64,000 bases of DNA. Origin: Phocicoccus schoeneichii (GTDB lineage: Bacteria > Bacillota > Bacilli > Staphylococcales > Salinicoccaceae). Of this stretch, positions 1 through 8,447 are shown in pieces (positions within the stretch are counted from its first letter, which is position 1; every line of letters starts with the position of its first letter). The notes under the pieces are model-generated. The model searched no databases, was not told the DNA's origin, and saw only the letters and a list, made by a program, of their open reading frames with translations. Both the position numbers and the translations under genes were made by a program. The DNA lies in assembly GCF_014635565.1 (NCBI RefSeq), contig NZ_BMDB01000001.1:310001-374000 (forward strand), written 5' to 3'.

Positions 1-63
1 GTACTCAATTATCTAATCTATAATCCATTATACAACACTGAAAAGATTTTTGATTGTGTGACC

Positions 64-80
64 TTATTTTCAGAAAATAA
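64..80. promoter_or_regulatory. CodY-like operator palindrome
   Basis: The 17-bp sequence TTATTTTCAGAAAATAA is a perfect inverted repeat around its central base. Positions 65-79 match the published 15-bp CodY consensus AATTTTCWGAAAATT at 13 of 15 bases. It lies 20 bp before the DUF2627 start. CodY is the branched-chain amino acid and GTP sensor of Firmicutes; binding here is inferred from sequence only. Confidence 0.55.
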
Positions 81-100
81 CAAAAATATGTGGTGATGAT

Positions 101-352
101 TTGAAAAAAATAATCGCGCTATTGATACTCGTTATCCCGGGTATTTTTGCAGCGTATGGAATTAAATTAATGAGGGATGCCATATTTGGTTTAGCCATCC
201 CACCCTTTTCTTCAGTAGCTCTACAATTCATTGTAGGACTTATACTTGCAGTACTTGGCATATGGTTTATTGCAGGTTACATACTCCATAGAGAAAAGAA
301 AAACAAACGTGCACAAGAACGTTTTATGAAAGAAAAAGACTCTAGCAAATAA
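101..352 (+). CDS. DUF2627 small membrane protein (YqzF-like)
   Basis: This 83-residue protein has two hydrophobic segments (about residues 3-20 and 39-62) and a strongly basic C-terminal tail, so it is probably a two-span inner membrane protein. It resembles the DUF2627 family (B. subtilis YqzF), whose function is unknown. The start is TTG at 101, preceded by a GGTGAT-type ribosome binding site. It converges on recN and its last codons lie inside a shared hairpin. In Bacillus this family sits beside branched-chain keto-acid catabolism genes, which fits the CodY-like site upstream; those genes would lie beyond the left edge. Confidence 0.75.
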   Translation: MKKIIALLILVIPGIFAAYGIKLMRDAIFGLAIPPFSSVALQFIVGLILAVLGIWFIAGYILHREKKNKRAQERFMKEKDSSK

Positions 353-366
353 TCATTTGCTAGAGT
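339..366. terminator. Bidirectional terminator shared by DUF2627 gene and recN
   Basis: A 12-bp perfect stem (ACTCTAGCAAAT with ATTTGCTAGAGT) has a 4-nt loop and T-rich sequence on one side and A-rich sequence on the other. It contains the last codons and stop codons of both converging genes. Confidence 0.8.
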
Positions 367-2017
367 TTATTAATTCTCGTGCGTTGTTGATTGCAGCATC
401 GTTAAGTTCAGAGCCACTTAACATACGTGCTATTTCATATGTGTGTTCTTCATCATTCAAGTATTTAGCGACAGAAACAGTTCTTCCATCAATGACTTCT
501 TTATATACATTTAAGTGATGGTCAGATGTTGCCGCTGCTTGTGGGAGATGTGAAATTGTAAATACTTGTCTTGTTTTAGACAGTAATTTCATTTTCTCTG
601 CCATCTTTGTAGCTACATAACCGCTCACACCTGTATCTATCTCATCCAGAATAACAAGTGCTTGATTCTCAAAAGTAGAGAAAATAGTTCTTAAAGCGAG
701 GTTTATTCTGGAAACTTCTCCACCTGAAGCAACTTTGTTTAGTGGCTTCATCGGTTCTCCTTTATTTGTTGAAATCAGGAATTCTACATTTGAAAATCCT
801 TTTTCATTAAATTGTCCTTCTTTAACACTGATTTCTATTTGTGAATGAAGCATATCTAGATCTTGCAGTTCTTTTTCAATTGAAGTTTCTAAGAAATCTT
901 TACGATCTATACGTAATTGATGTAATTCTTTCGCATAAGACTCCATTTTTTTGAATGCGTGTTCCTTTTTCTCTTGAAGTTCCTCATAAGATGCAGAGAA
1001 GTTTACGAGCGCCTCGATATCTCTTTCAAGATTACCTTGTAATTCGATTAGACCAGTGAACGTTTCGTTATATTTTCGTTTTAGGTAGTTGATAGAACTC
1101 AGCCGCTCTTGAATTTCGTTTAGCCTGTTTTCATCGAATTCTAAGCTTGTTATATCTCTATTGACTTCACTATTTAATTCTCTTAGTAGGTGGTAACTGC
1201 TCTCAAGCTGTTCACGATATGATTCATAATTCGGTGCGAATTGAACAATTCGATCGAGTGTTGAGTTAATTTCGTAAAGTTGTGTCTCAATACTCAATTC
1301 GGAATTAAACATAGATTCAATTGTTTGGAGTGATTCATGAACAGTTTCATAGTTCATGAGATATTCTAACTCTTCTTCCAATTCCTCTTCTTCATCCACA
1401 TTTTGTAGGTTCAGTGCACTAATCTCTTTTAATTGAAGTTTTAAATAATCTAATTGCTCTAATCTGTTGCGGTCTTTATATTCTAGCTCTTTAATGCGAG
1501 TACTAATTGAACGATAGTTCTGATATGCCATTTGATAATCTTTATATACTTGCTCTTCTTCAAGTTCAATAAAAAGATCTAGATAATTGAGTTGGTTCTC
1601 TTTACGCAGAATATCATCATGGGCATCTTGAGTATGTATCGTAAATACTTCAGCCATTATTTCTCTTAAAGCAGTAAGAGTAACAAGTTGATTATTTACT
1701 TTAATAATACTCTTCTTATTTTGCATAATTTCTCTACGGACAATAAACACTTCATCGATGGGAATATTATAATGATCAAGCACTTTATTTAACTTCTCTG
1801 TGTCTGGAAAATCAAACACACCTTCAATAACGGAACTTGAAGTTTCATAACGAATATCTTCTGTACTTGCACGCTTACCACCGAGGTAACCCATGGCTTC
1901 GATTAACATAGATTTACCTGTCCCCGATTCACCTGAAATGACGGTTAATTTGTCGTATAAATCGAGTTCTATATTTTCAAGTACAGCAAAGTTTTTAATG
2001 TTTAAACGAAGTAACAT
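353..2017 (-). CDS. recN: DNA repair ATPase RecN
   Basis: RecN is an SMC-like cytoplasmic ATPase that acts early at double-strand breaks during recombinational repair. The 554-residue protein has an N-terminal Walker A motif GESGTGKS at residues 29-36, a long central region rich in Glu, Leu and Lys that reads as coiled coil, and a C-terminal ABC signature (ASGGEVSR) followed by Walker B (VILDEIDTG). This is the normal RecN layout. It starts 13 bp after argR, so the two are probably cotranscribed, as in many Firmicutes. An AAAGGTG ribosome binding site supports the ATG at 2017. Confidence 0.95.
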   Translation of the reverse strand: MLLRLNIKNFAVLENIELDLYDKLTVISGESGTGKSMLIEAMGYLGGKRASTEDIRYETSSSVIEGVFDFPDTEKLNKVLDHYNIPIDEVFIVRREIMQNKKSIIKVNNQLVTLTALREIMAEVFTIHTQDAHDDILRKENQLNYLDLFIELEEEQVYKDYQMAYQNYRSISTRIKELEYKDRNRLEQLDYLKLQLKEISALNLQNVDEEEELEEELEYLMNYETVHESLQTIESMFNSELSIETQLYEINSTLDRIVQFAPNYESYREQLESSYHLLRELNSEVNRDITSLEFDENRLNEIQERLSSINYLKRKYNETFTGLIELQGNLERDIEALVNFSASYEELQEKKEHAFKKMESYAKELHQLRIDRKDFLETSIEKELQDLDMLHSQIEISVKEGQFNEKGFSNVEFLISTNKGEPMKPLNKVASGGEVSRINLALRTIFSTFENQALVILDEIDTGVSGYVATKMAEKMKLLSKTRQVFTISHLPQAAATSDHHLNVYKEVIDGRTVSVAKYLNDEEHTYEIARMLSGSELNDAAINNARELINSSK

Positions 2018-2030
2018 GGTTTACACACCT

Positions 2031-2483
2031 TTAAATTAAGTTAAAAATACGTTCTTTAATTGTCTGTAATGCTTCTTCCCCACGGCAAATAAGTAAGCAT
2101 GTATCATCACCACAGATCGTTCCAACGACTTCTTCCCACTCGAGTTGATCGAGGATTGCTCCTATGGATTGAGCGTTTCCTGGTAATGTTTTTAAAACAA
2201 GTAAGTTATCATGTGAATCTAATTTTACAAAGCTGTCCATTAAGTACCTTCCAAGCTTTTCCAGAGGATGATACTTTCTATCTTGAGGCATACTGTATAC
2301 ATATGAACCATCTGCAGTTGGTACTTTAAACAACTGTAATTCTTTAATATCTCGCGACACCGTTGCTTGAGTTACATCAAATTTTTGTTCGAGTAACTTT
2401 TCAACAAGCTCCTCTTGAGTTTCGATATTGTGACTAGAAATAATTTCTCTAATTTTAATTTGACGCACAGACTTATTTGACAT
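2031..2483 (-). CDS. argR: Arginine repressor ArgR/AhrC
   Basis: ArgR is a hexameric, arginine-dependent regulator of arginine synthesis and breakdown. The 150-residue length is typical. The N-terminal winged helix contains [10 protein letters not shown], and the C-terminal oligomerisation and arginine-binding domain contains the hallmark GDDT (in TICGDDTC). An AAAGGTGAT ribosome binding site precedes the ATG. The gene has its own promoter, overlapped by a 20-bp inverted repeat that resembles an ARG box, which suggests autoregulation. A RocB-like gene near 53 kb could be a distant target, but that is only a guess. Confidence 0.93.
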   Translation of the reverse strand: MSNKSVRQIKIREIISSHNIETQEELVEKLLEQKFDVTQATVSRDIKELQLFKVPTADGSYVYSMPQDRKYHPLEKLGRYLMDSFVKLDSHDNLLVLKTLPGNAQSIGAILDQLEWEEVVGTICGDDTCLLICRGEEALQTIKERIFNLI

Positions 2484-2506
2484 TAGATATCACCTTTCTT
2501 TAACAT

Positions 2507-2526
2507 GTATATTTATTCGAATATAC
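2507..2526. promoter_or_regulatory. ARG-box-like inverted repeat
   Basis: GTATATT and AATATAC form a perfect 7-bp inverted repeat separated by 6 bases. The minus-strand core GAATAAATAT differs by one base from the GAATAAAAAT core of the Bacillus ARG-box consensus. It overlaps the proposed -10 element of argR, so it is well placed for autorepression. Confidence 0.5.
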
Positions 2527-2537
2527 CACAACGTCAA
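2510..2537 (-). promoter_or_regulatory. Probable sigma-A promoter of argR-recN
   Basis: On the minus strand TTGACG (2537-2532) is followed after 16 bp by TAAATA (2515-2510). It lies between the tlyA terminator and the argR start, as expected for a new transcription unit. Confidence 0.5.
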
Positions 2538-2552
2538 TAAAGAATACAAATC

Positions 2553-2588
2553 AAAAAAATCACAGCAATTAAAACATTGCTGTGATTT
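2553..2588 (-). terminator. tlyA terminator
   Basis: A 12-bp stem (AAATCACAGCAA with TTGCTGTGATTT) with an 8-nt loop is followed on the minus strand by a run of seven T. The stem includes the final codons of tlyA. Confidence 0.8.
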
Positions 2589-3351
2589 CTTCTTCAGATA
2601 ATTTATTGTTTTTATGATCATTTTTAATATGCAGTAAAAATTCAGTATTACCTTTTGTCCCTTTAATTGGGGATTCAATAATTTGGTACGTACTAAAACC
2701 AATTGCTTCACACTCATCTACTACACGAATCACCGTGTTTTTTTGAGTTTCAGCGTTTCTAATAATGCCATCTGATTCACGTTCTTCTAAATAACTTTCA
2801 AACTGAGGTTTGATAAGTGCAATCACTTCATATTCATGATCGAAAAGTACTTTAATATGTCTTAAAATAGGAACGATTGAAGTGAAACTTACGTCAATCG
2901 TAAACGTATTTGGTTTGTCTACAATTTCATCTGTAATATCTTTAAAGTTTGTCTGTTCTAATACAATGACTCTGTCATCAACTCTTAAACTATAATCCAG
3001 TTGATTTGTACCAACATCTACAGCAAAGACACGTTTCGCACCATGTGTCAGTGCGCAGTCTGTAAATCCACCAGTAGAACTGCCAATATCAACGACGACT
3101 TTGTCATTAAACTCGAGGTTAAAGACTTGAATCGCTTCACGTAGCTTAAGCCCTCCACGTGAAACAAATTCTTTAATATTTTTAAAACGTATATCCGCTG
3201 ATTCTTCAATGATAATATCAGATGGTTTGTATACAGGTGCATTGTTATTTAATACTTTACCCGCCATAATCAATCGTTTAATATCTTCGATTGTACCTAA
3301 ATTATAGTTTTCATATAGATAAAGATCAGCTCTAGTTTTAGTTTTTTTCAT
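2569..3351 (-). CDS. tlyA: TlyA family rRNA ribose methyltransferase (YqxC)
   Basis: TlyA proteins are SAM-dependent 2'-O-methyltransferases of rRNA that were historically annotated as hemolysins. The 260-residue protein has an N-terminal S4-type RNA-binding domain (about residues 1-60) and an FtsJ-like Rossmann methyltransferase domain with the SAM loop [14 protein letters not shown]. The gene begins 14 bp inside the end of dxs, so translation is probably coupled. The dxs-tlyA order is conserved in Bacillales. Methyltransferase activity follows from the fold; the exact nucleotide modified in this group is not certain. Confidence 0.88.
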   Translation of the reverse strand: MKKTKTRADLYLYENYNLGTIEDIKRLIMAGKVLNNNAPVYKPSDIIIEESADIRFKNIKEFVSRGGLKLREAIQVFNLEFNDKVVVDIGSSTGGFTDCALTHGAKRVFAVDVGTNQLDYSLRVDDRVIVLEQTNFKDITDEIVDKPNTFTIDVSFTSIVPILRHIKVLFDHEYEVIALIKPQFESYLEERESDGIIRNAETQKNTVIRVVDECEAIGFSTYQIIESPIKGTKGNTEFLLHIKNDHKNNKLSEEEITAMF

Positions 3352-5215
3352 TGCTTATAATCTCTTCGATTTTGTTTACAATATTTTCTTTAGTGAGACC
3401 AACCTCTTCTAATAATTCAGGAACACTGCCTTGTTCAACATATTGATCATCAATACCGATACGTTTGACAGGCGTTTTTAGATCGTAATCCATAACGAAT
3501 GACTGAACAAGAGCACCTAGTCCACCTGCGAGCATTGCTTCTTCTACCACTAAAATCGGTTGGTTTTGTTCAGCTATTTTTGTAATTAATTCTGTATCAA
3601 TCGGCTTTATAAAGCGTGCATTTACAACATTAACATTAATACCTTTTGTTTTTAGTTCTTCACTTGCATCTAGCACATCAATTAAGGTTGGTCCATAGCT
3701 AATTACAGTGATATCTTTGCCTTCTTTTACAGTTTCCCATTTACCATATTCAATTGCTGGTCTCTCTTCATTCATATCTATACCTAAAACATTACCTCTA
3801 GGATATCTAAATGCGATTGGTCCTTCATAGTTAACGGCGAAGTCAATCATCATCTGTGCTTCTTTTTCATCTCTAGGCATAACAACTACCATATTTGGTA
3901 ATGGTAATAGGAAAGTTAAATCAAACACACCGTGATGTGTTTCTCCATCAGCACCTACTAAGCCACTGCGGTCGATTCCAAAGAACACATTGAGTTTTTG
4001 ACGGTCAATATCGTGTAAGACCTGATCGTATCCTCTTTGTAAGAATGTTGAATATATCGCAACATAAGGCTTCATGCCATAACTTGCAAGTCCACCAGCC
4101 ATTGTGACCACATGTTGTTCAGCAATACCAACATCAAAAAAGCGTTCAGGTAATTCATTTTGGAATTTATGAAGTTTAGAGCCTACAGGCATTGCTGGCG
4201 TAAGTGCAACGATTCTTTCATCTACTAAAGCATGGTCAAAGACTGAGTTTGACATAAACTCACTCCACGACATCGTGCTACCTGAGCCAAGTGATTCACC
4301 CGTTTCAATTTTATAAGGTCCAAGACCATGCCAAGTACCGACAGCGTCATTCTCCGCATGATGGTATCCTTTACCTTTTTTGGTAATGACATGAATTAGA
4401 ACAGGTCCATTTGCTTCATTCGCTGATTTTAATGCGCGTTCTAGATCTTGGAAATTGTGACCATCGACTGGACCAATGTATTTAATTCCAAGTTCTTCAA
4501 AGAACACACCATTTACAACTAAATATTTTAGACTATCTTTTACTCGATCTGCGACACCACGAATCGATGAACCCACAGTTGGAATTTTAGATAACAGTTC
4601 TTCTATATCATATTTAATACGGTTGTAGTTCGTATTAGTACGAATTCGACCGAGCATATTATGAAGTGCTCCAACATTTGGCGCAATACTCATCTCGTTG
4701 TCATTTAGGATGATTGTCATCTTAGTTTTATCTGATCCAATGTGATTTAACGCTTCTAACGCCATACCACCTGTTAATGCTCCGTCGCCGATGATTGGAA
4801 TGACCGAAAAGTCTTCTCCTTTAATATCTCTTGCTTTAGCGATCCCCATCGCTGCTGAGAGAGACGTTGAAGAGTGTCCTGCTTCCCAAACATCGTGTTC
4901 TGATTCACTGAGTTTAGGGAATCCGGATAACCCTTTATATTGTCTGAGTGAATCAAACTGATTGATTCTTCCTGTTAATATTTTATGAATGTATGCTTGA
5001 TGTCCAACATCAAAAATAATTTGATCCTTTGGTGAATTGTAGAATTTATGGAGAGCAAGTGTTAGTTCTACTACTCCTAGGTTTGCACCAATGTGTCCAC
5101 CTGTTTTTGCACATGATTCGATTAAAAAGTCTCTGATTTCTTGTGCAATTTCTTTCAATTCATCTTCACTTTTATTTTTTAAAAATGAGGGATCTTCTAT
5201 ATTATATAAATCCAT
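3338..5215 (-). CDS. dxs: 1-deoxy-D-xylulose-5-phosphate synthase
   Basis: Dxs condenses pyruvate and glyceraldehyde 3-phosphate using thiamine diphosphate; this is the first step of the MEP isoprenoid pathway. The 625-residue protein has the ThDP motif [15 protein letters not shown] in its N-terminal domain and the catalytic region [13 protein letters not shown] in the transketolase-like domain. I chose the ATG at 5215 (MDLYNIED) over an upstream in-frame start because AAAGGTGGG lies 7 bp before it. A terminator and a promoter separate it from ispA, so dxs-tlyA is likely its own unit. ispG and ispH of the same pathway occur elsewhere in the window. Confidence 0.95.
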   Translation of the reverse strand: MDLYNIEDPSFLKNKSEDELKEIAQEIRDFLIESCAKTGGHIGANLGVVELTLALHKFYNSPKDQIIFDVGHQAYIHKILTGRINQFDSLRQYKGLSGFPKLSESEHDVWEAGHSSTSLSAAMGIAKARDIKGEDFSVIPIIGDGALTGGMALEALNHIGSDKTKMTIILNDNEMSIAPNVGALHNMLGRIRTNTNYNRIKYDIEELLSKIPTVGSSIRGVADRVKDSLKYLVVNGVFFEELGIKYIGPVDGHNFQDLERALKSANEANGPVLIHVITKKGKGYHHAENDAVGTWHGLGPYKIETGESLGSGSTMSWSEFMSNSVFDHALVDERIVALTPAMPVGSKLHKFQNELPERFFDVGIAEQHVVTMAGGLASYGMKPYVAIYSTFLQRGYDQVLHDIDRQKLNVFFGIDRSGLVGADGETHHGVFDLTFLLPLPNMVVVMPRDEKEAQMMIDFAVNYEGPIAFRYPRGNVLGIDMNEERPAIEYGKWETVKEGKDITVISYGPTLIDVLDASEELKTKGINVNVVNARFIKPIDTELITKIAEQNQPILVVEEAMLAGGLGALVQSFVMDYDLKTPVKRIGIDDQYVEQGSVPELLEEVGLTKENIVNKIEEIISNEKN

Positions 5216-5243
5216 ATAGCACCCACCTTTTTGTACTTTACTC

Positions 5244-5270
5244 ATTATATCATTTTAATATTAATCACAA
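5244..5270 (-). promoter_or_regulatory. Probable promoter of dxs-tlyA
   Basis: A perfect TATAAT is present on the minus strand (5249-5244). The -35 is weak: TTGTGA lies 15 bp away, or TTTTTG 18 bp away. Its position between the ispA terminator and dxs supports it. Confidence 0.45.
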
Positions 5271-5275
5271 AAAGA

Positions 5276-5304
5276 AAAATGATGACACATGTCATCATTT
5301 TGTT
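5276..5304 (-). terminator. ispA terminator
   Basis: AATGATGAC and GTCATCATT pair around a 4-nt loop, flanked by T-rich sequence on the minus strand. The hairpin overlaps the ispA stop codon and ends the acc-nus-xse-isp operon. Confidence 0.7.
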
Positions 5305-6164
5305 CTATTCACTATTAATTCTACAATTTCCATTAATTCAGATATTTGGATGTCTTTATCTAGCGTATTTAAAATGTCTTTCATTTCATTTGCTAAAGTT
5401 GTTTTCACTTCTTTTGCACCATCAAGTCCAAGTAAAGAAACATACGTCGTTTTATTGTTCTTCTCATCACTACCAATGTGCTTACCAAGTGTTTCAGTAG
5501 TTCCTGTTACATCTAAGATATCATCAGTAACTTGGAATAATAATCCGAGCTTTTCACCAAATAATTTAAGTGACTCAGTAACATGTGACTCACTGTTCGC
5601 AATAATTGTTGCTGCTTCTATTGCTGCGACAATTAATTCACCTGTTTTATTGCGATGTATTTCTTCTAATTCCAGAATAGTGAGTTCTTTTTCAGTTGCT
5701 TCAATATCGAGCATTTGACCACTGATCATACCGAGTTGACCTGCACACTTAGAGTATAAGGTAACGAGTTTTACTATTTGTTCAGGACTTAGCTTTGACT
5801 TTGTCAGTAAATTGAAGCTCTCTGTTAATAGATTATCTCCAGCTAAAATAGCAGTCGCTTCACCGTAAACGATATGATTCGTTGGTTTTCCACGTCTCAA
5901 TTCGTCATCATCCATTGCAGGTAGATCGTCATGAATCAGTGAATACGTATGAATCATCTCAAGAGAAGCTGCAGGAATAATGCCTAAATTTACATCTGTT
6001 CCTAGTGCTTTTAATGTCTGTAAGAGTAATAATGGTCTGAATCTCTTACCACCAGCATTAATTGAATATACGCTCGACTCTAGGAGTGATGTGTTTATTG
6101 TATTCAGTTTTAATTGTTCAATAATTTTGTCGACAACTTTGTCTAGTACTACATTATTCTCCAT
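5295..6164 (-). CDS. ispA: Farnesyl diphosphate synthase (polyprenyl synthetase)
   Basis: This enzyme builds farnesyl diphosphate from IPP and DMAPP for quinone and undecaprenyl synthesis. Both aspartate-rich motifs that bind Mg-diphosphate are visible, DDLPAMDDD and DDILD, and the 289-residue length fits the short-chain IspA/FPPS class. I chose the ATG at 6164 (MENNVV) because AAGGA lies 8 bp upstream; the next upstream ATG is too close to that site. The start overlaps the xseB end by 11 bp. The order xseA-xseB-ispA is standard in Firmicutes. Confidence 0.93.
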   Translation of the reverse strand: MENNVVLDKVVDKIIEQLKLNTINTSLLESSVYSINAGGKRFRPLLLLQTLKALGTDVNLGIIPAASLEMIHTYSLIHDDLPAMDDDELRRGKPTNHIVYGEATAILAGDNLLTESFNLLTKSKLSPEQIVKLVTLYSKCAGQLGMISGQMLDIEATEKELTILELEEIHRNKTGELIVAAIEAATIIANSESHVTESLKLFGEKLGLLFQVTDDILDVTGTTETLGKHIGSDEKNNKTTYVSLLGLDGAKEVKTTLANEMKDILNTLDKDIQISELMEIVELIVNRTK

Positions 6165-6360
6165 CAGAATCATCCTTAGTCAATTCTTCGATATTTAATT
6201 GTGCATTTTTTAAAATATCATCACATTCTTTAGTTAAGGTGACCCCTTCTTTATAGAGATTCAGCGATTCTTCAAGTGTGATATCATCGCTATCTAATTT
6301 AACAACAATTTCATCTATTCTTTTCATTTTGTCTTCAAACGATTGATTTTTATTTGTCAT
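6154..6360 (-). CDS. xseB: Exodeoxyribonuclease VII small subunit
   Basis: XseB is the small helical subunit of exonuclease VII, which degrades single-stranded DNA from either end. The protein is 68 residues and has the family-typical core DSDDITLEESLNLYKEGV followed by a short helical stretch. The ATG at 6360 (MTNKNQSF) has GAGGTGG 6 bp upstream; a longer in-frame reading from 6375 lacks a site. The start lies 11 bp inside the end of xseA, and ispA overlaps its own end, so the three genes are translationally coupled. Confidence 0.92.
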   Translation of the reverse strand: MTNKNQSFEDKMKRIDEIVVKLDSDDITLEESLNLYKEGVTLTKECDDILKNAQLNIEELTKDDSDGE

Positions 6361-7693
6361 TTTTCTCCACCTCAATAATTTTAGACCAAACTGTACCTTT
6401 ATTTAACTGTGTTTTCATCATATCATTTACTGAAACATCGTCGATATCAGTAATAACCTTGTCTTCTATAGTTGAATAAGAATATCCCCGTTTTAAAATT
6501 AAGAGTGGAGATAATGAATCTAAAAGATCTATATTGTTTTTTAGACGCAATTTATTTTTATCTGATTGATATTTAATTAATTGCTTCATCTGTGCATCTT
6601 GTCTATTCACATGTGTCTGATACGACTCAATTTTATTACTTTTTATTATATTAAAAATTTGCGACTTTCTGCTTTCAAAATAATGTTTTTTATCTGTAAA
6701 AATAGAATTGAATTTGTGTTCAAGTTGACCCGAATAGTGATCTAACTTTTGAACTTGTTGATCATACAATGATGATGGATTTTTAAACTTATAATAATTT
6801 TTAACACTATCCAACTCATTTAGTTTGCTCTCAAGTTTTAAATTCATGTGTTTTAAAATTGAGTATTCATAATTTCTAATCAGTTCGTATAATGAAATCT
6901 GGTCAGGCACTGCGTGTTCAATTGCTGCAGTTGGAGTCGTTGCCCGTAAATCACTTACATAATCAACAAGTGTCGTATCTGTTTCATGGCCAATACCTGT
7001 TATTACAGGTGTATTAAGCTCAAATACTGTTCTCGCGACATCTATATCGTTAAAAGTCCATAGATCCTCTATAGACCCGCCACCACGAGATAAAATGATT
7101 GTATCTGCATTTAGTGAGTCTGCAAACTTAAGATGTTCAATCACATTATTTTTACTCTTCTCACCTTGCATCAATGTATTTAAAATCGAAATTTTAACAA
7201 GTGGAAACCTTCTTTCAACGGCCGTTAACATATCTTTTACTGCAGCACTTGTTTTAGAAGTAATGAGAATAATGTGTCTTGGAAATTTTGGGATTGGTTT
7301 TTTATGTATCTCATCAAATAAGCCCTCACTTCTTAAGAGCTTAATGTTTTCATCTAGTTGTAAAAACAGTTGGCCTATACCATCTAAAATCATATTAGAG
7401 GCATTGATTGAGTATGTACCGTTACCTTTGTACACAGATACCCTACCATCAACAATGACTTTGTCTCCGTCTTTAGGTCTGAATTTTAACTTGTTGACCT
7501 GTGATTGGAACATAATTCCACGGATTTGGCTGTTTTCATCTTTTAACGAAAAATAAAGGTGGCCAGACGAATGCAATTTCGCATTTGACAGCTCACCTTG
7601 AACAAAGACCCGTTCAAGATACGGGTCTTTGACAAATTTTTCTGCAATATATGTTGTTAATGCGTTAACTGAAAGATACTTATCTTTAGTCAT
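6350..7693 (-). CDS. xseA: Exodeoxyribonuclease VII large subunit
   Basis: XseA is the catalytic subunit of exonuclease VII. The 447-residue protein has an N-terminal OB fold (about residues 1-100), a central catalytic domain with the conserved LSRGGGSIEDLWTFND and the GHETDTTLVDYV segment, and a helical C-terminal part that binds XseB. It lies 13 bp after nusB in the order nusB-xseA-xseB-ispA. No missing key residue was noticed. Confidence 0.94.
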   Translation of the reverse strand: MTKDKYLSVNALTTYIAEKFVKDPYLERVFVQGELSNAKLHSSGHLYFSLKDENSQIRGIMFQSQVNKLKFRPKDGDKVIVDGRVSVYKGNGTYSINASNMILDGIGQLFLQLDENIKLLRSEGLFDEIHKKPIPKFPRHIILITSKTSAAVKDMLTAVERRFPLVKISILNTLMQGEKSKNNVIEHLKFADSLNADTIILSRGGGSIEDLWTFNDIDVARTVFELNTPVITGIGHETDTTLVDYVSDLRATTPTAAIEHAVPDQISLYELIRNYEYSILKHMNLKLESKLNELDSVKNYYKFKNPSSLYDQQVQKLDHYSGQLEHKFNSIFTDKKHYFESRKSQIFNIIKSNKIESYQTHVNRQDAQMKQLIKYQSDKNKLRLKNNIDLLDSLSPLLILKRGYSYSTIEDKVITDIDDVSVNDMMKTQLNKGTVWSKIIEVEKNDK

Positions 7694-7706
7694 TTAATCA
7701 CTCTTT

Positions 7707-8072
7707 TTAATAGTTCTTTAAAACACCGTTAATAAATTTATAACTATCAGCTTCGCCATAAACTTTTGCAATTTTAATTGCTTCATTAATCGCAACTTTT
7801 TTAGGAATATCTGTACCTTCTATTTCAGCAATTGTCATGCGCAAGATATTGCGATCCACTTTACGAATGCGGTCAATTGTGTAGTTTGTTAGGTTACTAT
7901 TGATTGATGCATCAATTTCTTCTTGATTGTTTAAATAGTAGTTAACGATCTGTTTTAAATACGCTTCAGTATCTAACAACTCTTTAAACTTCACTTCGTC
8001 TAACATAACTAAACCTTTTTCGAGTTGGAATAAAATTTGAAATGCTTTAATTCTTATTTCATGTCTATTCAT
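7707..8072 (-). CDS. nusB: Transcription antitermination factor NusB
   Basis: NusB binds boxA RNA with NusE (S10) and supports antitermination on rRNA operons. The 121-residue all-helical protein has the family C-terminal region KKVAINEAIKIAKVYG followed by FINGVL. The ATG at 8072 is preferred: AGGTG is 6 bp upstream, and the GTG nine bases earlier is part of that site. It lies between an Asp23-family gene and xseA, as in B. subtilis (yqhY-nusB). Confidence 0.93.
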   Translation of the reverse strand: MNRHEIRIKAFQILFQLEKGLVMLDEVKFKELLDTEAYLKQIVNYYLNNQEEIDASINSNLTNYTIDRIRKVDRNILRMTIAEIEGTDIPKKVAINEAIKIAKVYGEADSYKFINGVLKNY

Positions 8073-8084
8073 TCTATACACCTA

Positions 8085-8435
8085 TTATTTAATAATATTC
8101 ACTATGTGAATATTAATTTCTGAAATGTTGATTTCAAGCATATTGTTCACAGCTGTCTTAATGTTTTCCTGAATTGTTTCAGCAATGCTATGGACATTTC
8201 TATCATCGCTCAGATTCACATATACAGAGATTTTTAAATTACCATCTACATCTTCAACACGAATACCTTTAGCGCGATACTTTTTACCTAATTTTTCAAT
8301 TGTACCACTCGCTAAGTTGTTGTTAAGTGAATGGACACTTTTTGTTTCGAGTACAGCAATACTAGAGATTACTTCTAACACTTCGTTAGAAATTGTAATA
8401 TCTCCTGTTGATTCTGTTCTAGATTGTATTAACAT
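8085..8435 (-). CDS. Asp23/Gls24 family protein (YqhY-like)
   Basis: This 116-residue protein belongs to the Asp23/Gls24 (DUF322) family. It shows the N-terminal segment GDITISNEVLEVISSIAV and the alternating beta pattern ending KISVYVNL. Such proteins are cytoplasmic; in Bacillales the copy between accC and nusB (YqhY) has been linked to acetyl-CoA carboxylase homeostasis. The position directly after accB-accC supports that link here. A GAGGTG site precedes the ATG at 8435. The molecular role remains uncertain. Confidence 0.87.
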   Translation of the reverse strand: MLIQSRTESTGDITISNEVLEVISSIAVLETKSVHSLNNNLASGTIEKLGKKYRAKGIRVEDVDGNLKISVYVNLSDDRNVHSIAETIQENIKTAVNNMLEINISEINIHIVNIIK

Positions 8436-8447
8436 GCTCTCACCTCA

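Noticed and set aside
5143-5718. 191-residue open frame on the plus strand opposite ispA and dxs
   Set aside because: It crosses the dxs-ispA intergenic region and lies antisense to two certain genes. Its Ser/Val/Ile-rich sequence is what antisense reading of coding DNA usually gives.
7095-7556. 153-residue open frame opposite xseA
   Set aside because: It is fully antisense to a well supported gene, has no family resemblance and no convincing ribosome site.
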